From the NCBI GenBank assembly GCA_031472005.1, contig PZJY01000010.1:1302001-1366000 (forward strand): a stretch of DNA of 64,000 nt, written 5' to 3'. The notes beneath the pieces are model-generated. The model searched no databases. It saw nothing but the letters and a program-made list of their open reading frames with translations, and was not told the DNA's origin. Position numbers and translations under genes: made by a program. How positions within the stretch are numbered: position 1 is the first letter of the stretch; every line of letters starts with the position of its first letter. This DNA is from Tetracladium setigerum (lineage: Eukaryota > Ascomycota > Leotiomycetes > Helotiales). Shown here in pieces: positions 35,242-47,579 of this stretch.

Positions 35242-36378
35242 GGTGACTCGAGGTCAGAGGTCCCCCTCAATGGACTCTTCCTTCGACTATTCCTCCCGGC
35301 ACCACTGCGGCAGTCTCACGGAAAGCCAATATCTTGACTATGTGTTGCAGCTGGGTGCTCATTAAACTTCCCAAGAAATCTGAGGCGGCTGCAGTATCCG
35401 GAGGCGTTGGGTGTGGTACTGCAAAGTTGGTGCAGTAGCTGGTAGCCAAAAGCCAGAGGTAGTTGGAGATAAGAAGCGGAGCAGAAGGAAATCAAAAGTG
35501 GGGAGGTTGAGATGGACTTAATCAACTGGCTTGGCAATTCTTAATTGCGATAATTATTAATCTCGTATGTTCCCATTGGATTCAATTGATAGAAGAGGAC
35601 TTTGGCGTGGATACTGTACTGGTAACATGGTGGCATATTGAGGTGATCAGCAATGCTGCGGAGTGCAGACGCTTTGTTTTGATGTCATACCCTCGGCTAA
35701 CTTCGGAGGCCATGATTGGACACCAGCCAACTCAGTTACTAAGATTACTTTCCTCGCAATATCTGTTCACAGAAAACGGTATTTACGATGCTAAATATTA
35801 TGAACATATGTAGACGTAAAAGTCATGCAATTTCAAACCGTAAGCCATCTAAAAAAAATAAAAAGATATAGGTGATGATCGGCTAGCCCTTTGGGAGCCA
35901 CTACCGTGAGGGCAGAGTCTTATATTAATATTTATATCTAAATAAAAGTCATTTCGTCTGTTCTTTACCTCATATTTTTTTATGTCTTCTCGTCTTTTCG
36001 CTTTTCGTCGTAGTTTTAAGTAAGGTAAGAGCAATGGCAAGAACAAGAGCAAAAGAGCTCCACGACATTAAGCTTAAATAAGTTAACTGTAACCGAATCG
36101 GGGTTTTGCTAGCCTTTAACGCCAGTACAAATCTTAGCGGATTTTAATAGCTCATCGAGCTTTTCTTGATAAAAAGCTAATATGTAAAAATCAATGAAGG
36201 TATTATAAAACAAGTTCCAATCACTAAAAAACCATTCGATTCACAGAAAATAATATGCTTAAAAATTTAACTCAAACAACGCTTAAAAAGTCCTTGTTCC
36301 ACAGAGTGCGGAAGTCATGAAGATAAGTAATCCAATTCCAAACTCCAGCTATTTATACGTCAAAACGACCATTGGTAT
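35242..36378. other. intergenic region with an AT-rich island
   Basis: Promoter side of the regulator (-), then at about 35820-36300 a markedly AT-rich stretch full of TTAA, TTTAA and TAAA words and lacking any coding frame. It could be a mutated repeat relic. 3' side of the 5-oxoprolinase gene at the right edge. Confidence 0.45.
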
Positions 36379-39300
36379 CTAATTGCTCTGCTCCTGTCTC
36401 ATCAAGAATGAATTGACATATCCAACCAGACCCGTTGCTGCTGTCTTGGCTGGCACAACCTCCACGGTCTCTTTTCCTGCCTCTCCCCATCCACCCCCAC
36501 CAGGTGTCTCAATAATCACTCTATCACCAGCCTCAACACGGAAATCCTTTCTTCCACCAATATTGACCCATCTCTCGCCATCCTTCGACTTCTCAACCAA
36601 AGTATTCTTTCCACACTGCCCTGGACCCCCATTGGCCATCCCAAACGGCTGATATGCTCTCCTTTCACTCAGAATCGAAGCACTAAGCGATCTTCTGAAT
36701 TCGTAGTCGCGGATAATACCCATGCCACCGTTGAACTGACCAACACCGCCAGATCCTGGTCGCAGGATGAAGCGTCGCAAAATGCAAGGATACCTCTTCT
36801 CCAGCACCTCTGGATCCGTGATTCGAGTATTGGTCATGTGAATGTGAACACCAGACGTTCCATGCCAGCCATTTCCAGCTCCGCTGCCACCGCATATCGT
36901 TTCTCCGAAGCCGAATCCCTTGGATTCTTCTCCAGTCTCGATATCTTTGCCTCCGAAACCAAAGGAGAAAACATTGCAGTCACCCTGACTGGCAGCACAA
37001 GCTTGGAAAGCCTTGATCAAGACGTCGGTAACGCGTTGTGATGTGATTGGATTGCCAGCACACACGGAAGCCATATTACTGGGATTCAAGAGCGTGCCAT
37101 ATGGGATGTTGAATGTTATAGGGAGCAAACAGCCTTCGTTGAGGGGAATGTCCTCGTCAATGAGACAGCGGAGAACATACATCGTCGCTGACTTGGAAAT
37201 TGCGGATGGGGCATTGAAACAGTGAAGTCCTTCCAAGCCAGTGCCAGTGAAGTCGAAGGTGGCAGATCCAGAGGGATCGATCGTGATGGTGACCTTGATT
37301 GGCGTTCCGTCATCCATGTGATCGATGGCTACCAAGGGCTTGCCGTCGAATTTCTCGTAGGTGTGCTTCAAGTAAGCCCGAACAGCAGTTGCAGCATTTT
37401 TCTTAATCGCATTCATGTAGAAGTGAACCTTTTTGACTCCGCACTCATCGATCAAGGATCGTACAAGATTGGCCCCCTTCGCGTTAGCAGCGATTTGGGC
37501 TTTCAAGTCATTCAGATTGTCGTTAAGACTTCGGGTGCCACTGCAGCCGGGGTATGACCCTGCTTCCTCGACAAGGACTTTGGTGATGGCCTCTTCGTGG
37601 AAAATGCCATTTTGAACGAGGAACATTGAGGTGATCTGGGCACCTTCCTGGTATAACTTGGTGCTGCTCGCTGGCATTGAGCCTGGGAGAATGCCCCCGA
37701 TTTCCGCGTGATGTCCACGTGATGCAGTATAGAAACTGATATTTTCCCCTGCATTATCAAAGATTGGAGTGATAACAGTGATATCTGGAAGATGAGTTCC
37801 TCCTGCAAGGGGTCTTGGCATTGTTAGTAACCTCGCTAAAAACGCGAATCATCCAAACTTACGTATTTGACACCAAAACATCACCCGGACGCAGAGTCTT
37901 CCCATGAAGATTATGTTGATACCGTACAGCATGCTCCATAGATCCTAAATGAACCGGAACGTGTGGAGCATTAGCTACGAGTCCTCCGTCAGGCTAAGAT
38001 CTATTAGCATGCGAAGAAAAGTCATAAGGCGAGAAAACTTACTCCGAATAAAGCGCAGCTGAAATCGAGTCGTTCCTTGATATTGACCGACACACTGGTC
38101 TTTTGGAGGGTTAGACCCATCTGTTCAGCGATTCCCATAAAGCTAAAGAGAAAAGAACGGGGAGTTAGCTTTTGTTTGTTCAGAAATTTTGAAGTTCTTG
38201 ATCGAGCTCCAAAATATGGTTCGAGATTAGACTTGATGGGAAAAGGAACGGCACCCTCTCTGATTACTTACCGGTTTGACATGATTGATAGCTCAATGGG
38301 ATCTTCAGTGATGGGTTCTTCCAGATCTTCTTTCTTGGCAACTGGGGCTTCAGAAGAAAGGTCAATCACAACATGTGATTGCAGCGTTCTGGCTGTTGCT
38401 CCAGGTTGAATGACAACCATTTGAGTAGAATCATAAATCATAGCAGGACCCTTGATGACGGTACCAGGAATGCAATCCTTAAGAACAAAAAGAGGTGCAT
38501 CGGTCCAACCACCTTCGAAGTATACCTTCAAGGATTGAGTGGTTTCGGGAATGACCGCTTGCGCCAAGGCTGCCATCTCGCTACTGATGGTTTGCTTCTT
38601 TCCAAGGTGATTTCCTGCGTTAGCACGTCCCCGAACTCGGAGATTCTCGACAAGGACTTTTCTGTTGGGTAGGGTGAAAGAGAATTCTCGCTCGTGCTCC
38701 CTGATGAAAGCTGCTGCGTAGTCTCCGTCTTCTGGTTCCAAGATCATGATCATGGTATCTGAGCCCGCGTACCTCAAATTCACATACTTTTCATGTGTGA
38801 CTTGATCGCTGGTGAAGCCTTCTCTCTTGAGTTCTCGTGATACACGTTCCTGGAGAAGTCAGATTAGAGAATCGAGACAAAAGATAGCAGAAAGCTCACC
38901 TGAAGATTTGAGAGTCTGAACTCAACCTCATCAATCGATGCCGCATACTCACACGAACATGGCTCGTGTGCTTCCTGGACTGTGTCGGCCAATGCCATTC
39001 CATAGGCAGACAGAATTGAAGCATGCTTGTGTACTATAACACGTCCAATGTTGAGACGATCGGCAATTGCCTGATTTGTTAGAAAAGTTCCAAACTAAAT
39101 GACCAAAAATTCACTTACACAAGCGTGTTGTCCACCAGCGCCTCCAAAACTTGCTAGATTGTGGTCTCCGGTATTGTATCCTTTTGATTCGGTGATCTGG
39201 CGAATCGGCCTGCACATAGACTCGTTTGCAACGTTCAAGAAACCGAGACACACTTCTTCAAGAGTCAACAACTTGCCACCGGATTTTTTCAAATCCTCAT

Positions 39301-40960
39301 TAACGGTTTCAGTCATCTTTTCAAATGCCTTTCTTGACGCTTCATAGTCCAATGGCTCGTTCTCATTTGGACCAAATATCTTGGGGAAGTGATTGGGCGA
39401 AAGGCGACCAAGAACGAGATTTGCATCCGTTACAGTCAGTGGCCCGCCCTTTTTGTAACATGCTGGTCCAGGGTGTGCTCCCTGCTCTTGAATCAGTAAC
39501 TCCAACCTGGTGAGTGGGAGTGCTACTTACAGCCGATTGTGGTCCAGCGTTGAATAGACCATTTCGATATGTCAAAATACTGCCACCTCCTGCTGCTACG
39601 GTGGTAATGTCGAGTTGAGGAGATTGAATGGTGACGCCGGCAATCACATTCTCCAAAGTGTGAGTTAATAGACCTCCGAATCGAGACACGTCGGTGGAGG
39701 TTCCTCCCATGTCAAATCCGATGACTGGAGTGTTATTATCTTCGTCGAAACAAGTTCTAGCGCAAGTTTAGTGACACTTCATAGATTATCTACGAACTAG
39801 AATTGAAGCAATACATACCTGCTGAAGCCAACAACCCCGCCAGCGGGTCCGGACAACACAGCTCTCAAGCCGTTGAATCTTTGCCATCCAACCAAACCAC
39901 CATCGGATTGCATAAACTCACAACGAGCACCCTGCTCGCTATCTTCAAGCTGTCCGATAAATCCAGAACGGAAGCCATCAATATATTTCTGTACAACTGG
40001 AGAAAGATACGCATCCGCAGCTGCTGAGTGACCACGCGATACAGCTTTGATCATTGGTAATAGCTGGGACGAAAGCGAGATTTGGGTGAAGCCAATTTCC
40101 TTAGCGAGCTTTCCGATGGCTATTTCATGCTCGGGGAAGGTGTAAGAATGCAGAAGAACCACGGCGAGTGATCTGATGCCCGAATCGAAAAGCTTCTGCA
40201 ATCCTCCCCGTGCGGTTTCAACATCTGCATCTATTAGCTTTTCAGGTTATTGCTATGTAATTCGGTTTCTTACCAAGTGGCTTCACAATTCTGATCAACT
40301 CTCCTCCAACGCCCTTTACGACACTCACATCATCAACAAGGGCATCCATCTCAGATGGTGATTTCGGGCTAGGATCTTCGGTGTACTCTTCAGGGGTCAC
40401 ACGCTCATCAACTTCCAGAACCTCAGTAAATAGTGGTGATGCTCTCCGGATGTTGAAGTCAAATAGTTTTGGTCTTGTCTGATCTCCAATCCTTAATAGA
40501 TCTGCATGTCCTTTCGTCACAACGAGCGCGCAATTATCCGCTGATCTTTCGAGAAGACTGGCACGAGGAGTTAGCTTTTCGGGATTACACAAGCTGGACA
40601 TGAAAGTGCTGTCTCACGCGTTGGTCGCTACTGTTGTTCCCATTTTTATTGAGGCAATTCCACTGGTGTCTATGGGTTCACCGCGTGTTAATTTTTCGCC
40701 TGTCACCAACTCCAGGATCCTCCGGATGCCCTCCTGCTCGCTTGTCAATACAGTAAGGAGGAAGTCTTGGCATTTCAACGATGACATACAGTTGGAGCAT
40801 CAGCATAATTCGATGGATCGACTGAAAGTAGTTTGACGACGACATCTTCTTTTCCGGGAATTCCAGTTGCAATGCAGTCCGTGAAAGTTCCACCACGATC
40901 AATAGCGATCTCAATACCAGCCTTCAAAGGTGTAGGAGTGGGAGAAACGGCGGAAGGCAT
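36379..40960 (-). CDS. OXP1: 5-oxoprolinase (ATP-hydrolysing), HyuA-HyuB fusion
   Basis: Cytosolic ATP-dependent enzyme opening 5-oxoproline (pyroglutamate) to glutamate, the last step of the gamma-glutamyl cycle. Eleven phase-consistent exons: 40790-40960, 40618-40736, 40274-40557, 39819-40230, 39531-39756, 39119-39481, 38900-39070, 38272-38849, 38043-38142, 37863-37993 and 36379-37813; 1329 aa, slightly above the usual 1280-1290. HyuA-type half: DRGGTFTDC, MGTTVATNALLER, SGPAGG, FDMGGTSTDVSRFGG, FGGAGGQHAC. HyuB-type half: GPAMIYDSTQMVV, PHVPVHLGSM, PLAGGTHLPDITVITP, GSGAGNGWHGTSG, RPGSGGVGQFNGG and TPGGGGWG. Frame is intact through all exons. Relatives act on hydantoins, so a different imide or lactam substrate is possible. 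It is divergent from the aminotransferase. Confidence 0.94.
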
Positions 40961-41719
40961 ATTGGCAATAGGGTATATGTGAGAATGAGAATGAGAATGG
41001 GAATAAGAGAGAAAGAATGAAACTACAATAAATGCTACGTGGAGGATGATGTTATAAGAAAGATAGTTTGCGATGCGGAAGAGCAAGCCCGCAAAAGAGG
41101 ATTTCGAATTCAGCACGCAATTCGCTGATCTCAAACACAAAACAAAGAGGAACTACAAAGTTGTTGCCGCGGGCCTAACTTGACCACGTGCTATTCGCTA
41201 TCTTACCTTGCTATCGGGGCTATCGAGGCTATCAAGAGAACCCATCCCGATACTTCTGTCGCCGTCAACATGCATCCCGAATTCATGATTGTGAGGACTG
41301 CGTTGTGGTGGGTCAGCGAGATTCGGAGTTGAAGCCCGATGGCAAACGCGGGGCGTCATTGCTACAGGGGGTGCTCTTGGCGTGTAGACCACTAATGACA
41401 AACCTCGGAGGACCATCTCCTAAATGATCCCCGAGACATTCAACATCAAAGCAACTTGACGCGTATCAGCTATCTCGAGAGTGGTCGAAGATGGGGGAAT
41501 TCATCTTGGAATTCACTCGAGCATTGAGGGGAAGACGGCCTGTCCATTAGCTAGCCATTTTCCAGGGCCAACGAAGCTCCTCTTGATGTCAAGAAGTTGG
41601 AATCCAAAGCTTTCTCCTTGCAAAAACATCAATATCTTCAATTTTGAATATTTGTCCGCTACTACTATTCATTTAGTACTTCTTCTTTCTTTCCTAATAC
41701 GCAGTAATTCGTAGTTACA
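40961..41719. promoter_or_regulatory. divergent promoter region, 5-oxoprolinase / aminotransferase
   Basis: 759 bases between the two ATGs. It has a GAGAAT repeat close to the OXP1 start (about 40980-41000) and a short direct repeat of CTATCGxGGCT near 41210-41230. Shared control of the two enzymes would act here; no operator is identified. Confidence 0.5.
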
Positions 41720-43110
41720 ATGGCCTCCCCTATCAACCTCCAGCTCGGCTGGCCCTCCCCTCGCCTATTCCCAGCTGAACAACTCGCAAAAGCCACGACT
41801 GCATCCCTTCTGAACTCGGATATAGCAAAAGATGCTCTCATCTACGGCCCAGATTTGGGATACACACCCCTCCGAAAAGCAATTGCGAAATGGTTGTCTG
41901 ACTTCTATGTTCCCCCGTCTGGCAAAATTCCTTCCGATCGAATTATCATCACAGGCGGCGCCTCCCAGAACCTCGCCAGTATCTTACAGGTATTCTCAGA
42001 TCCGCATGTTACAAGAAGGGTTTGGATGGTAGAGCCTACCTATTTCCTAGCGTGCACTATATTCCAGGATGCTGGATTTGGAGACAAGTTGAGGGGTGTA
42101 CCGGAGAACGAGAATGGAATTGATGTTAGCTTTTTAAGAGAAGCTTTGGCAAAGTTTAACGAGGAAGAGAAGGCCAATGGTTCATACGCAGAATTGAAGC
42201 CGGCTGGGCAGTATGAAAAGGTCTACAAGCACTTGCTGTATCTCACACCCACATTTTCCAACCCTTCTGCAAAGACCATGTCAACGTCTGTCCGACAAGA
42301 ACTCCTCGCCCTTGCGAGAGAATATGACATTCTGCTCATTTCAGACGATGTTTATGATTGGCTGCGTTGGCCAGCCGACGAGCAAGTCTCATCGACCGCA
42401 AAGCTAGCCCAAATTCCCCCTCGAATTGTAGACTTGGATCGAGCTACATCTTCAGGGGAGTCTTGGGGAAACAGCGTCAGCAATGGATCTTTCTCCAAAA
42501 TAGTCGCGCCTGGAGTTAGGGTTGGATGGGCAGAAGCATCGGTAAAGATGATATTGCGTTTGTCGCAAAAGTATGTAAAATCTCCTTCCAGTGTGAAACT
42601 AGGTAATAACTGACGAGGACTATTAGTGGAGCAACTCGTTCAGGAGGCGCACCATCTCATTTGACCTCAACATTTCTCCATCATTTACTAAGCACCGGTG
42701 CGATGCAAGCACACATCGATGAGGTTCTCATTCCCACCTACCAGTCAAGATATAGAGTCCTTATGAAAGCCATCAAAACGCACCTTGAACCTCTAGGTGT
42801 ACGAGTGACCACTGGAAGTCCTTACATGAAACCAAAGAATGAAGAGATCTTGCCAGCAGGAGGTTTCTTCACCTACATCTCATTTCCAGATAAATTCCCG
42901 AGTGCGGATGTCATTGCCAAGAAGGCAAGAGAAGACTATGCATTAATCTTTGCATTTGGAGAAATGTTTGTTGTTAAAGGGGATCTGTCAAGTGCTGAGA
43001 GATCGAGCAAGAGCTTTGGACGGGGTGCGAGATTGTGTTGGGCTTGGCATGAAGAGCCAGAGATTGAAGATGGTGTGAAACGACTTGCTCAAGTTTTGGC
43101 TTCCTTTTAG
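41720..43110 (+). CDS. PLP-dependent aminotransferase, class I/II
   Basis: Exons 41720-42570 and 42627-43110, 444 aa, frame intact. Fold-type I features: INLQLGWPSPRLFP, LIYGPDLGYTPLRKAIAKWL, the cofactor-binding ITGGASQNLASILQVFSDP, VEPTYFLACTIFQDAG, YLTPTFSNPSAKTMS, SDDVYDWLRWP and the PLP-lysine motif NGSFSKIVAPGVRVGWAEA. The C-terminal domain carries GGFFTYISFPDKFPSAD and RLCWAWHEEPEIEDGV. It resembles the yeast YER152C/2-aminoadipate type family that uses 2-oxoglutarate as amino acceptor. Substrate is inferred only in general terms. It stands next to 5-oxoprolinase, whose product is glutamate, a usual amino donor for such enzymes. Confidence 0.87.
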
Positions 43111-43470
43111 AACGGGCTATCAAAATCAATATAAATTTGTAGACCTTCATTATGTTGCATGAGATACCTTGGCAAATTCTAGTATTCTCCCAGTTCTCTT
43201 CGTTTTTGTTCAATCTGTGCTGATTTCACAAATATTCGTTTAAAGGTTATGAGTCCCAATTCCAATCGAGAACTTGAAAATGAGGACTCTACGTTTAAAC
43301 CCAACTCCATCTGTCCAGAGCCTCGCAGTTATATGACAAGGTGTAATCGTGTAGTTTAAAGCAAAGTATCCTACTCGCTAATGTCTACACCCATATATCA
43401 AACTAAATCAAACGTCTCGCAACCTCACGAAAATCAAGCCACACCCTTTCTCCCGTTCCATCTGAATCTC
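43111..43470. other. 3' spacer between converging genes
   Basis: 360 bases, no feature seen apart from the 3' ends of the aminotransferase (+) and the amidotransferase-like gene (-). Confidence 0.5.
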
Positions 43471-44428
43471 TCAAACCCTCTTTCTCATCTTCGAGATATC
43501 TTTACCCTCATCATCCAAAAAGAACTTCAGCATAACCCCCGCGGCCCAAACAGCATCATCATCCCTCTCAATGCTCTCCAACGCCCACTCACCCCTACCA
43601 AAAACCTTCCCCGTCTCCCCATTTATAAACCGATCAAACTCGGCATGACCCTGATACGTCAAAACCCTCCCTTTCTTCCAAATCCCCTGCAACGCACAAT
43701 GCTCACTTCTCCCAATACTCTCAAAGCCCTCTTTCTTCATCTGCGAAGGCGAGAGGACCACGTGATCGGCGTGGACAAATTGGAGACGTAGGTGAGAGGG
43801 TGCAGAAGTGTTGGAGGTAACGGCTCCATAGTGGGAGAGGAATGAGGGAGTTAGTGTTATGGGGTGAACGCCGATCTCCCACCCGGCTGGGTCGTGTTCT
43901 ACTACTGGGTGTGTGGGTGTCGAGAAGATGGCGTGGGCGAGGACTTGGTGACCAAAGCAAGAGCCGAAGATTTTGAGTTGGGGTTGCGTTTTGTATATAT
44001 CTACGACAAATCTACTCGTCAGATCTGACCAAGAAGAAAATGCTGGAAAGAAGACGATATCGTACCTCGGAGGAAGACAAGAAGTGAGTGAATCCAAGGG
44101 ACATCATCATAAGCCGAGGAAGCTATTTTGACCAAATCTCAATCAGTATTTGATTTAACAAGCTTGAAATTTGAACCAAAATACGTACCAGATCCAGTGA
44201 TTATAATAGCGTCAAACTCTCCCAACTCATTCCGAGCAGGTAACTCTCCACGCATACAATCATATCTCGTAACTGTCACATCCACCCTGAGACGCTTAAA
44301 TCAGTCCTCGCCGCTCTCTTCAACAAAGCTTCAAATATATCACTATAATACCCCCTCTCCGCATAAACATTCGGAACCGGAATATCGCAATCCAAGGACG
44401 CAAGTCGAAGGGTTGTTGGCGGTGACAT
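43471..44428 (-). CDS. class-I glutamine amidotransferase-like protein
   Basis: Exons 44189-44428, 44066-44122 and 43471-44000, about 275 aa. It has the GATase-1 fold: FDAIIITGSASSAYDD with WIHSLLVFLR, the nucleophile elbow KIFGSCFGHQVLAHAIF with its cysteine, EIGVHPITLTP, FVHADHVV and the catalytic-His segment LTYQGHAEFDRF. Relatives hydrolyse gamma-glutamyl amides (GMP-synthase-like or puuD/Dug3-related proteins), so release of glutamate from a gamma-glutamyl compound is possible. In exon 1 the frame changes just after LLKRAARTD and resumes as VDVTVTRYDCMRGELP. One more base at the T/A run 44296-44300 would mend it. Confidence 0.82.
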
Positions 44429-44956
44429 CGCTGTAATATCACGTGGTCTGTGTACCCCTCAGCTATTTCCAAGTGATGTTATATGTTGGAAAGAGGATAA
44501 TGGGGTGATGTTTTGTTGTCTCCCAGGAGGTTCATATTGAGGGTTTTGAGATGGAGTTTCTCCACATGGTCAGGTTGGTGGGAGCTGTCAGTTGGTTTGA
44601 TTGAGATTGCCGATTTGTTAAGAATGGGATTGATGGGCTTATCATTAGATTGCCAGATTGGGAAATAGAACCCCGAGTCAGCCCGCTGTTGATAGGCAAG
44701 TGATCATTCTATGACTCCAACGCAAGTTGTAGGAGAGCTGTGCTTTACAATTATTTGGTCAGATGACCTTGAAGGGATTTGCCTTAAGACTCACCGAATA
44801 GAATATTGGGACAGATTTATTAATTTGAAGTGTAGCAATTCTCCTCAGTAGAAAGTTTAACAATGCGCAATCCTCAGATTCATGTTCGCAAATTATAATT
44901 GTATAGTATGTTCAATTTTATTTCGTTTTATCAATTCGATCTAAGAATATTCTTGT
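44429..44956. other. intergenic region
   Basis: 528 AT-rich bases upstream of the amidotransferase-like gene and downstream of the isocitrate-lyase-like gene. Nothing else recognised. Confidence 0.45.
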
Positions 44957-46686
44957 CTAATACTTTACGGCCTCACCAACATCTCTAACAGCCACAGTAT
45001 CCCAAAATGCGTCGCACAAGTAAGATCCACTATAACTTGGTTTCTCAAACCCATCAGTCATCGGTTTTGTCGCTAAAGCTGGCTTCTGGATTTCCTCAAC
45101 ATATCCCTCGATGCCCCTCTCTTTCCATAATTTCGCGAACTTCTCCGTCTGATAATTGATACCCTGAAGAGCCCAGATGGGCTGAACCTGCCATGCAACT
45201 CCCATCTTCGCCAGATCAGAAGGAAGCGATTTGACTGCTTCGGGCGAGAAACCCGCTTTTGGATAGTCATAATCACCAGTGTATCCAAATGCAAAAATAC
45301 GATCTGGGAAAACCTTGCGAATCTGCTCATGGAAAGAGACGAGGTCGTCCCAGTTTGGTGCGTCCATTCGAGCCCACGTTACATCTCCCAATGGAGCAGC
45401 GAGGAGAGCCCGCTCAACAATGGCGGAAACGCAGGATTTGTAGAGAAATTGCCCTTCTCTTGAGCGAGGCAGGTCCCAATCGAAGAAAATTTCCTTGGAA
45501 ATTGTTTCCGTGGCGATGGCTCGTCTCTCTTTAAGAGATCTGATGTCGGAGCCGATTTTGGTAATGTATGCTGAGTACTCAGGTTCCGATGCAACTGCCT
45601 TAGCTGCTTCGTCGAAGGTGGCAACTTTGGCGCTCTTGAGCCATTCAGCACGAACTGCAGGTAGGTCTGAGGAACCTGCTTCGGCAGCCTCTTTGAGAGT
45701 TTCAAGGAGTGACTTGACTGGGATAGTAGCACCTTGGACGTATTTGTGATCTCGCTTATCGATCACGTCTGTGATAAATTCGGAGTGATCAACGTCACAA
45801 CGACAGAGAAGCATAGTCTCAGCGCTAATGGATCATTAGTGAATGTGCGACGTTACTTTGGCCCTACGGCGACTTACCCCATGATATCGATTTGCATCCG
45901 AGCCGCAGTCAGTCGGTCCAGGTATTCGCTGGTGGGAACAACAGTTCGTCCCAGCCCAACAGTAAACTTCTTCTTTCCAATGGCAAGATCATCCAAATGG
46001 AACATTGCTACACCGGCTTCAACAAAGAGCTTGGTCATTTTGACTGTCGACGTAAGTCCGCCAAAGCCCATATCCCCATCTGCTATAATTGGGGTGAGAT
46101 AATCCCAGTTCTCGAGCTCGGCTCGTGCTTCCTTTGAATGTTGCATGCCTTTCTTATTAGCAGATGTTTCGGCACCCAATTGTTGACAACTCACGGAAGT
46201 GGTTTTGTCGCTGGCTGTGCCATGCCTGGGACTTGAAAATTTTATCAACAACCTTTGGAACAGTGTCGAGAGGATAATCGCAACAATCCATTCCTGGTTC
46301 TGAGACCTCAGAGAAACCACAGAGAGCGCCGGAGACGTAAAGAGTCTGTTGGTATTTTGCCATTTGACTTGCAATGATGGGATCCGTAACTCCAAAAGTC
46401 ATTTCGTTTGTACCGTTTTTTCGGTGCTCGCTCAGTTGTCGCCATAATTTCAAGGCCATATCACTTGAAGCATACTTCGTGGGAATGAGGCCTCTAAGAG
46501 AAGCAATTCTTGCTGCGGAATATGGTCTGTATAGAGATATCAGCAAGATGTGAGTCTCATCCGAAGAGTTTGGATTTACCTCTTGATATGGGATTGTCTG
46601 GAAGTCTTCCACCACTCCTCAATTTCTGTTACTTTTGAGTCGAAAGCTGCCTGCTCGGCATCTAAGGTTTGTTCGATTTGAGGCAT
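44957..46686 (-). CDS. isocitrate-lyase-like protein lacking the catalytic Cys
   Basis: Exons 46580-46686, 46195-46526, 45878-46148 and 44957-45824 give 525 aa, the normal length of fungal isocitrate lyase. Family landmarks are retained: WWKTSRQSHIKRPYSA, LYVSGALCGFSE, PIIADGDMGFGGLTSTVKM, LFVEAGVAMFHLDD, RLTAARMQIDIMGAE, DKRDHKYVQGAT and FFDWDLPRSREGQF. The active-site loop is changed. Where true isocitrate and methylisocitrate lyases have KKCGHM.GKV, this protein reads KKKFTVGLGRTV, so the catalytic Cys, Gly and His are Phe, Thr and Val. It is probably not an isocitrate lyase; another lyase or phosphomutase-type reaction of the ICL/PEP-mutase superfamily, or a non-catalytic role, is possible. 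Divergent from the MFS permease. Confidence 0.85.
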
Positions 46687-47579
46687 TCTGACAATGTTTG
46701 GAGAGAAAGCTTGTGGTTTGAGAGTGACAATATTAAGGTTTGATTTGAGATGAGGAAACAACCGTTAGGAATTTACACGACAACACAGAAGGGATACTTC
46801 ATAAACCGTTCTACAGAGGCACTTGCCCAACCCCATTTTTCCAATCTTCGTAAAGATCCCAAGCGGAACTTGACCCCGATATGCATAGAGCTTTGAGAAT
46901 AGATTTTGCGGAGAACCTGGTAAAGATACCGCCGGGAATCCTATCTCGTCGCTCCACCTACCGTCGCGGTTACTGGCCGAAAGGTGGCTTGCCATGTCCG
47001 ACTTGCAACCTCAAGTCAATTGAGGAAGATATTGGCCAAGCTGGACCCCAAGATGTTGTTGACATGACGCAGATTCTCAAGGATATGTTGGATGGTACCT
47101 GACTAGACCTCTTTTGGAGGGTTTCGGCGACACACCCCGATGACATGTCGTCCCCACCGTGGCAAAGCAACTCCGTTTCTTTCTGGGCCTCTCCTGGTTT
47201 ACTGGATCCCATCGTAAGGTTTACCAACGGCAAACTCGCCGAAAACAAGGATGAACTACTGTGAAGTCCTCTTCCCCACTTGCTCGCCTGATAACAATGA
47301 TGGGGTCGTCGACTTGGCAGCAATCCTTCACCCCATGTCAACCTTGCAGCAGTTGCTTGCCACGAGACACCACAATCTACTGTACATAGACATGCTGTCT
47401 ACCTAGGTAGATACCGTTATCTTGGTTCCCGGCAATAGTATTCAGCATTGACTGATTTGAGAAGTACAAAACTAGAACAGATCACCCTCCGTTCTGCCGT
47501 CACTTTGTTCAAATCCATCCCCACCTCCTTCCTCCCTCTCTCTTCCTCTCTAGGACATCAACCATTCAATTTTGAGATC
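46687..47579. promoter_or_regulatory. divergent promoter region, ICL-like gene / MFS permease
   Basis: 893 bases between the two ATGs. No gene supported inside. A CT-rich leader (CCTTCCTCCCTCTCTCTTCC type) precedes the permease ATG. Joint regulation of the enzyme and the permease is inferred from the arrangement. Confidence 0.5.
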
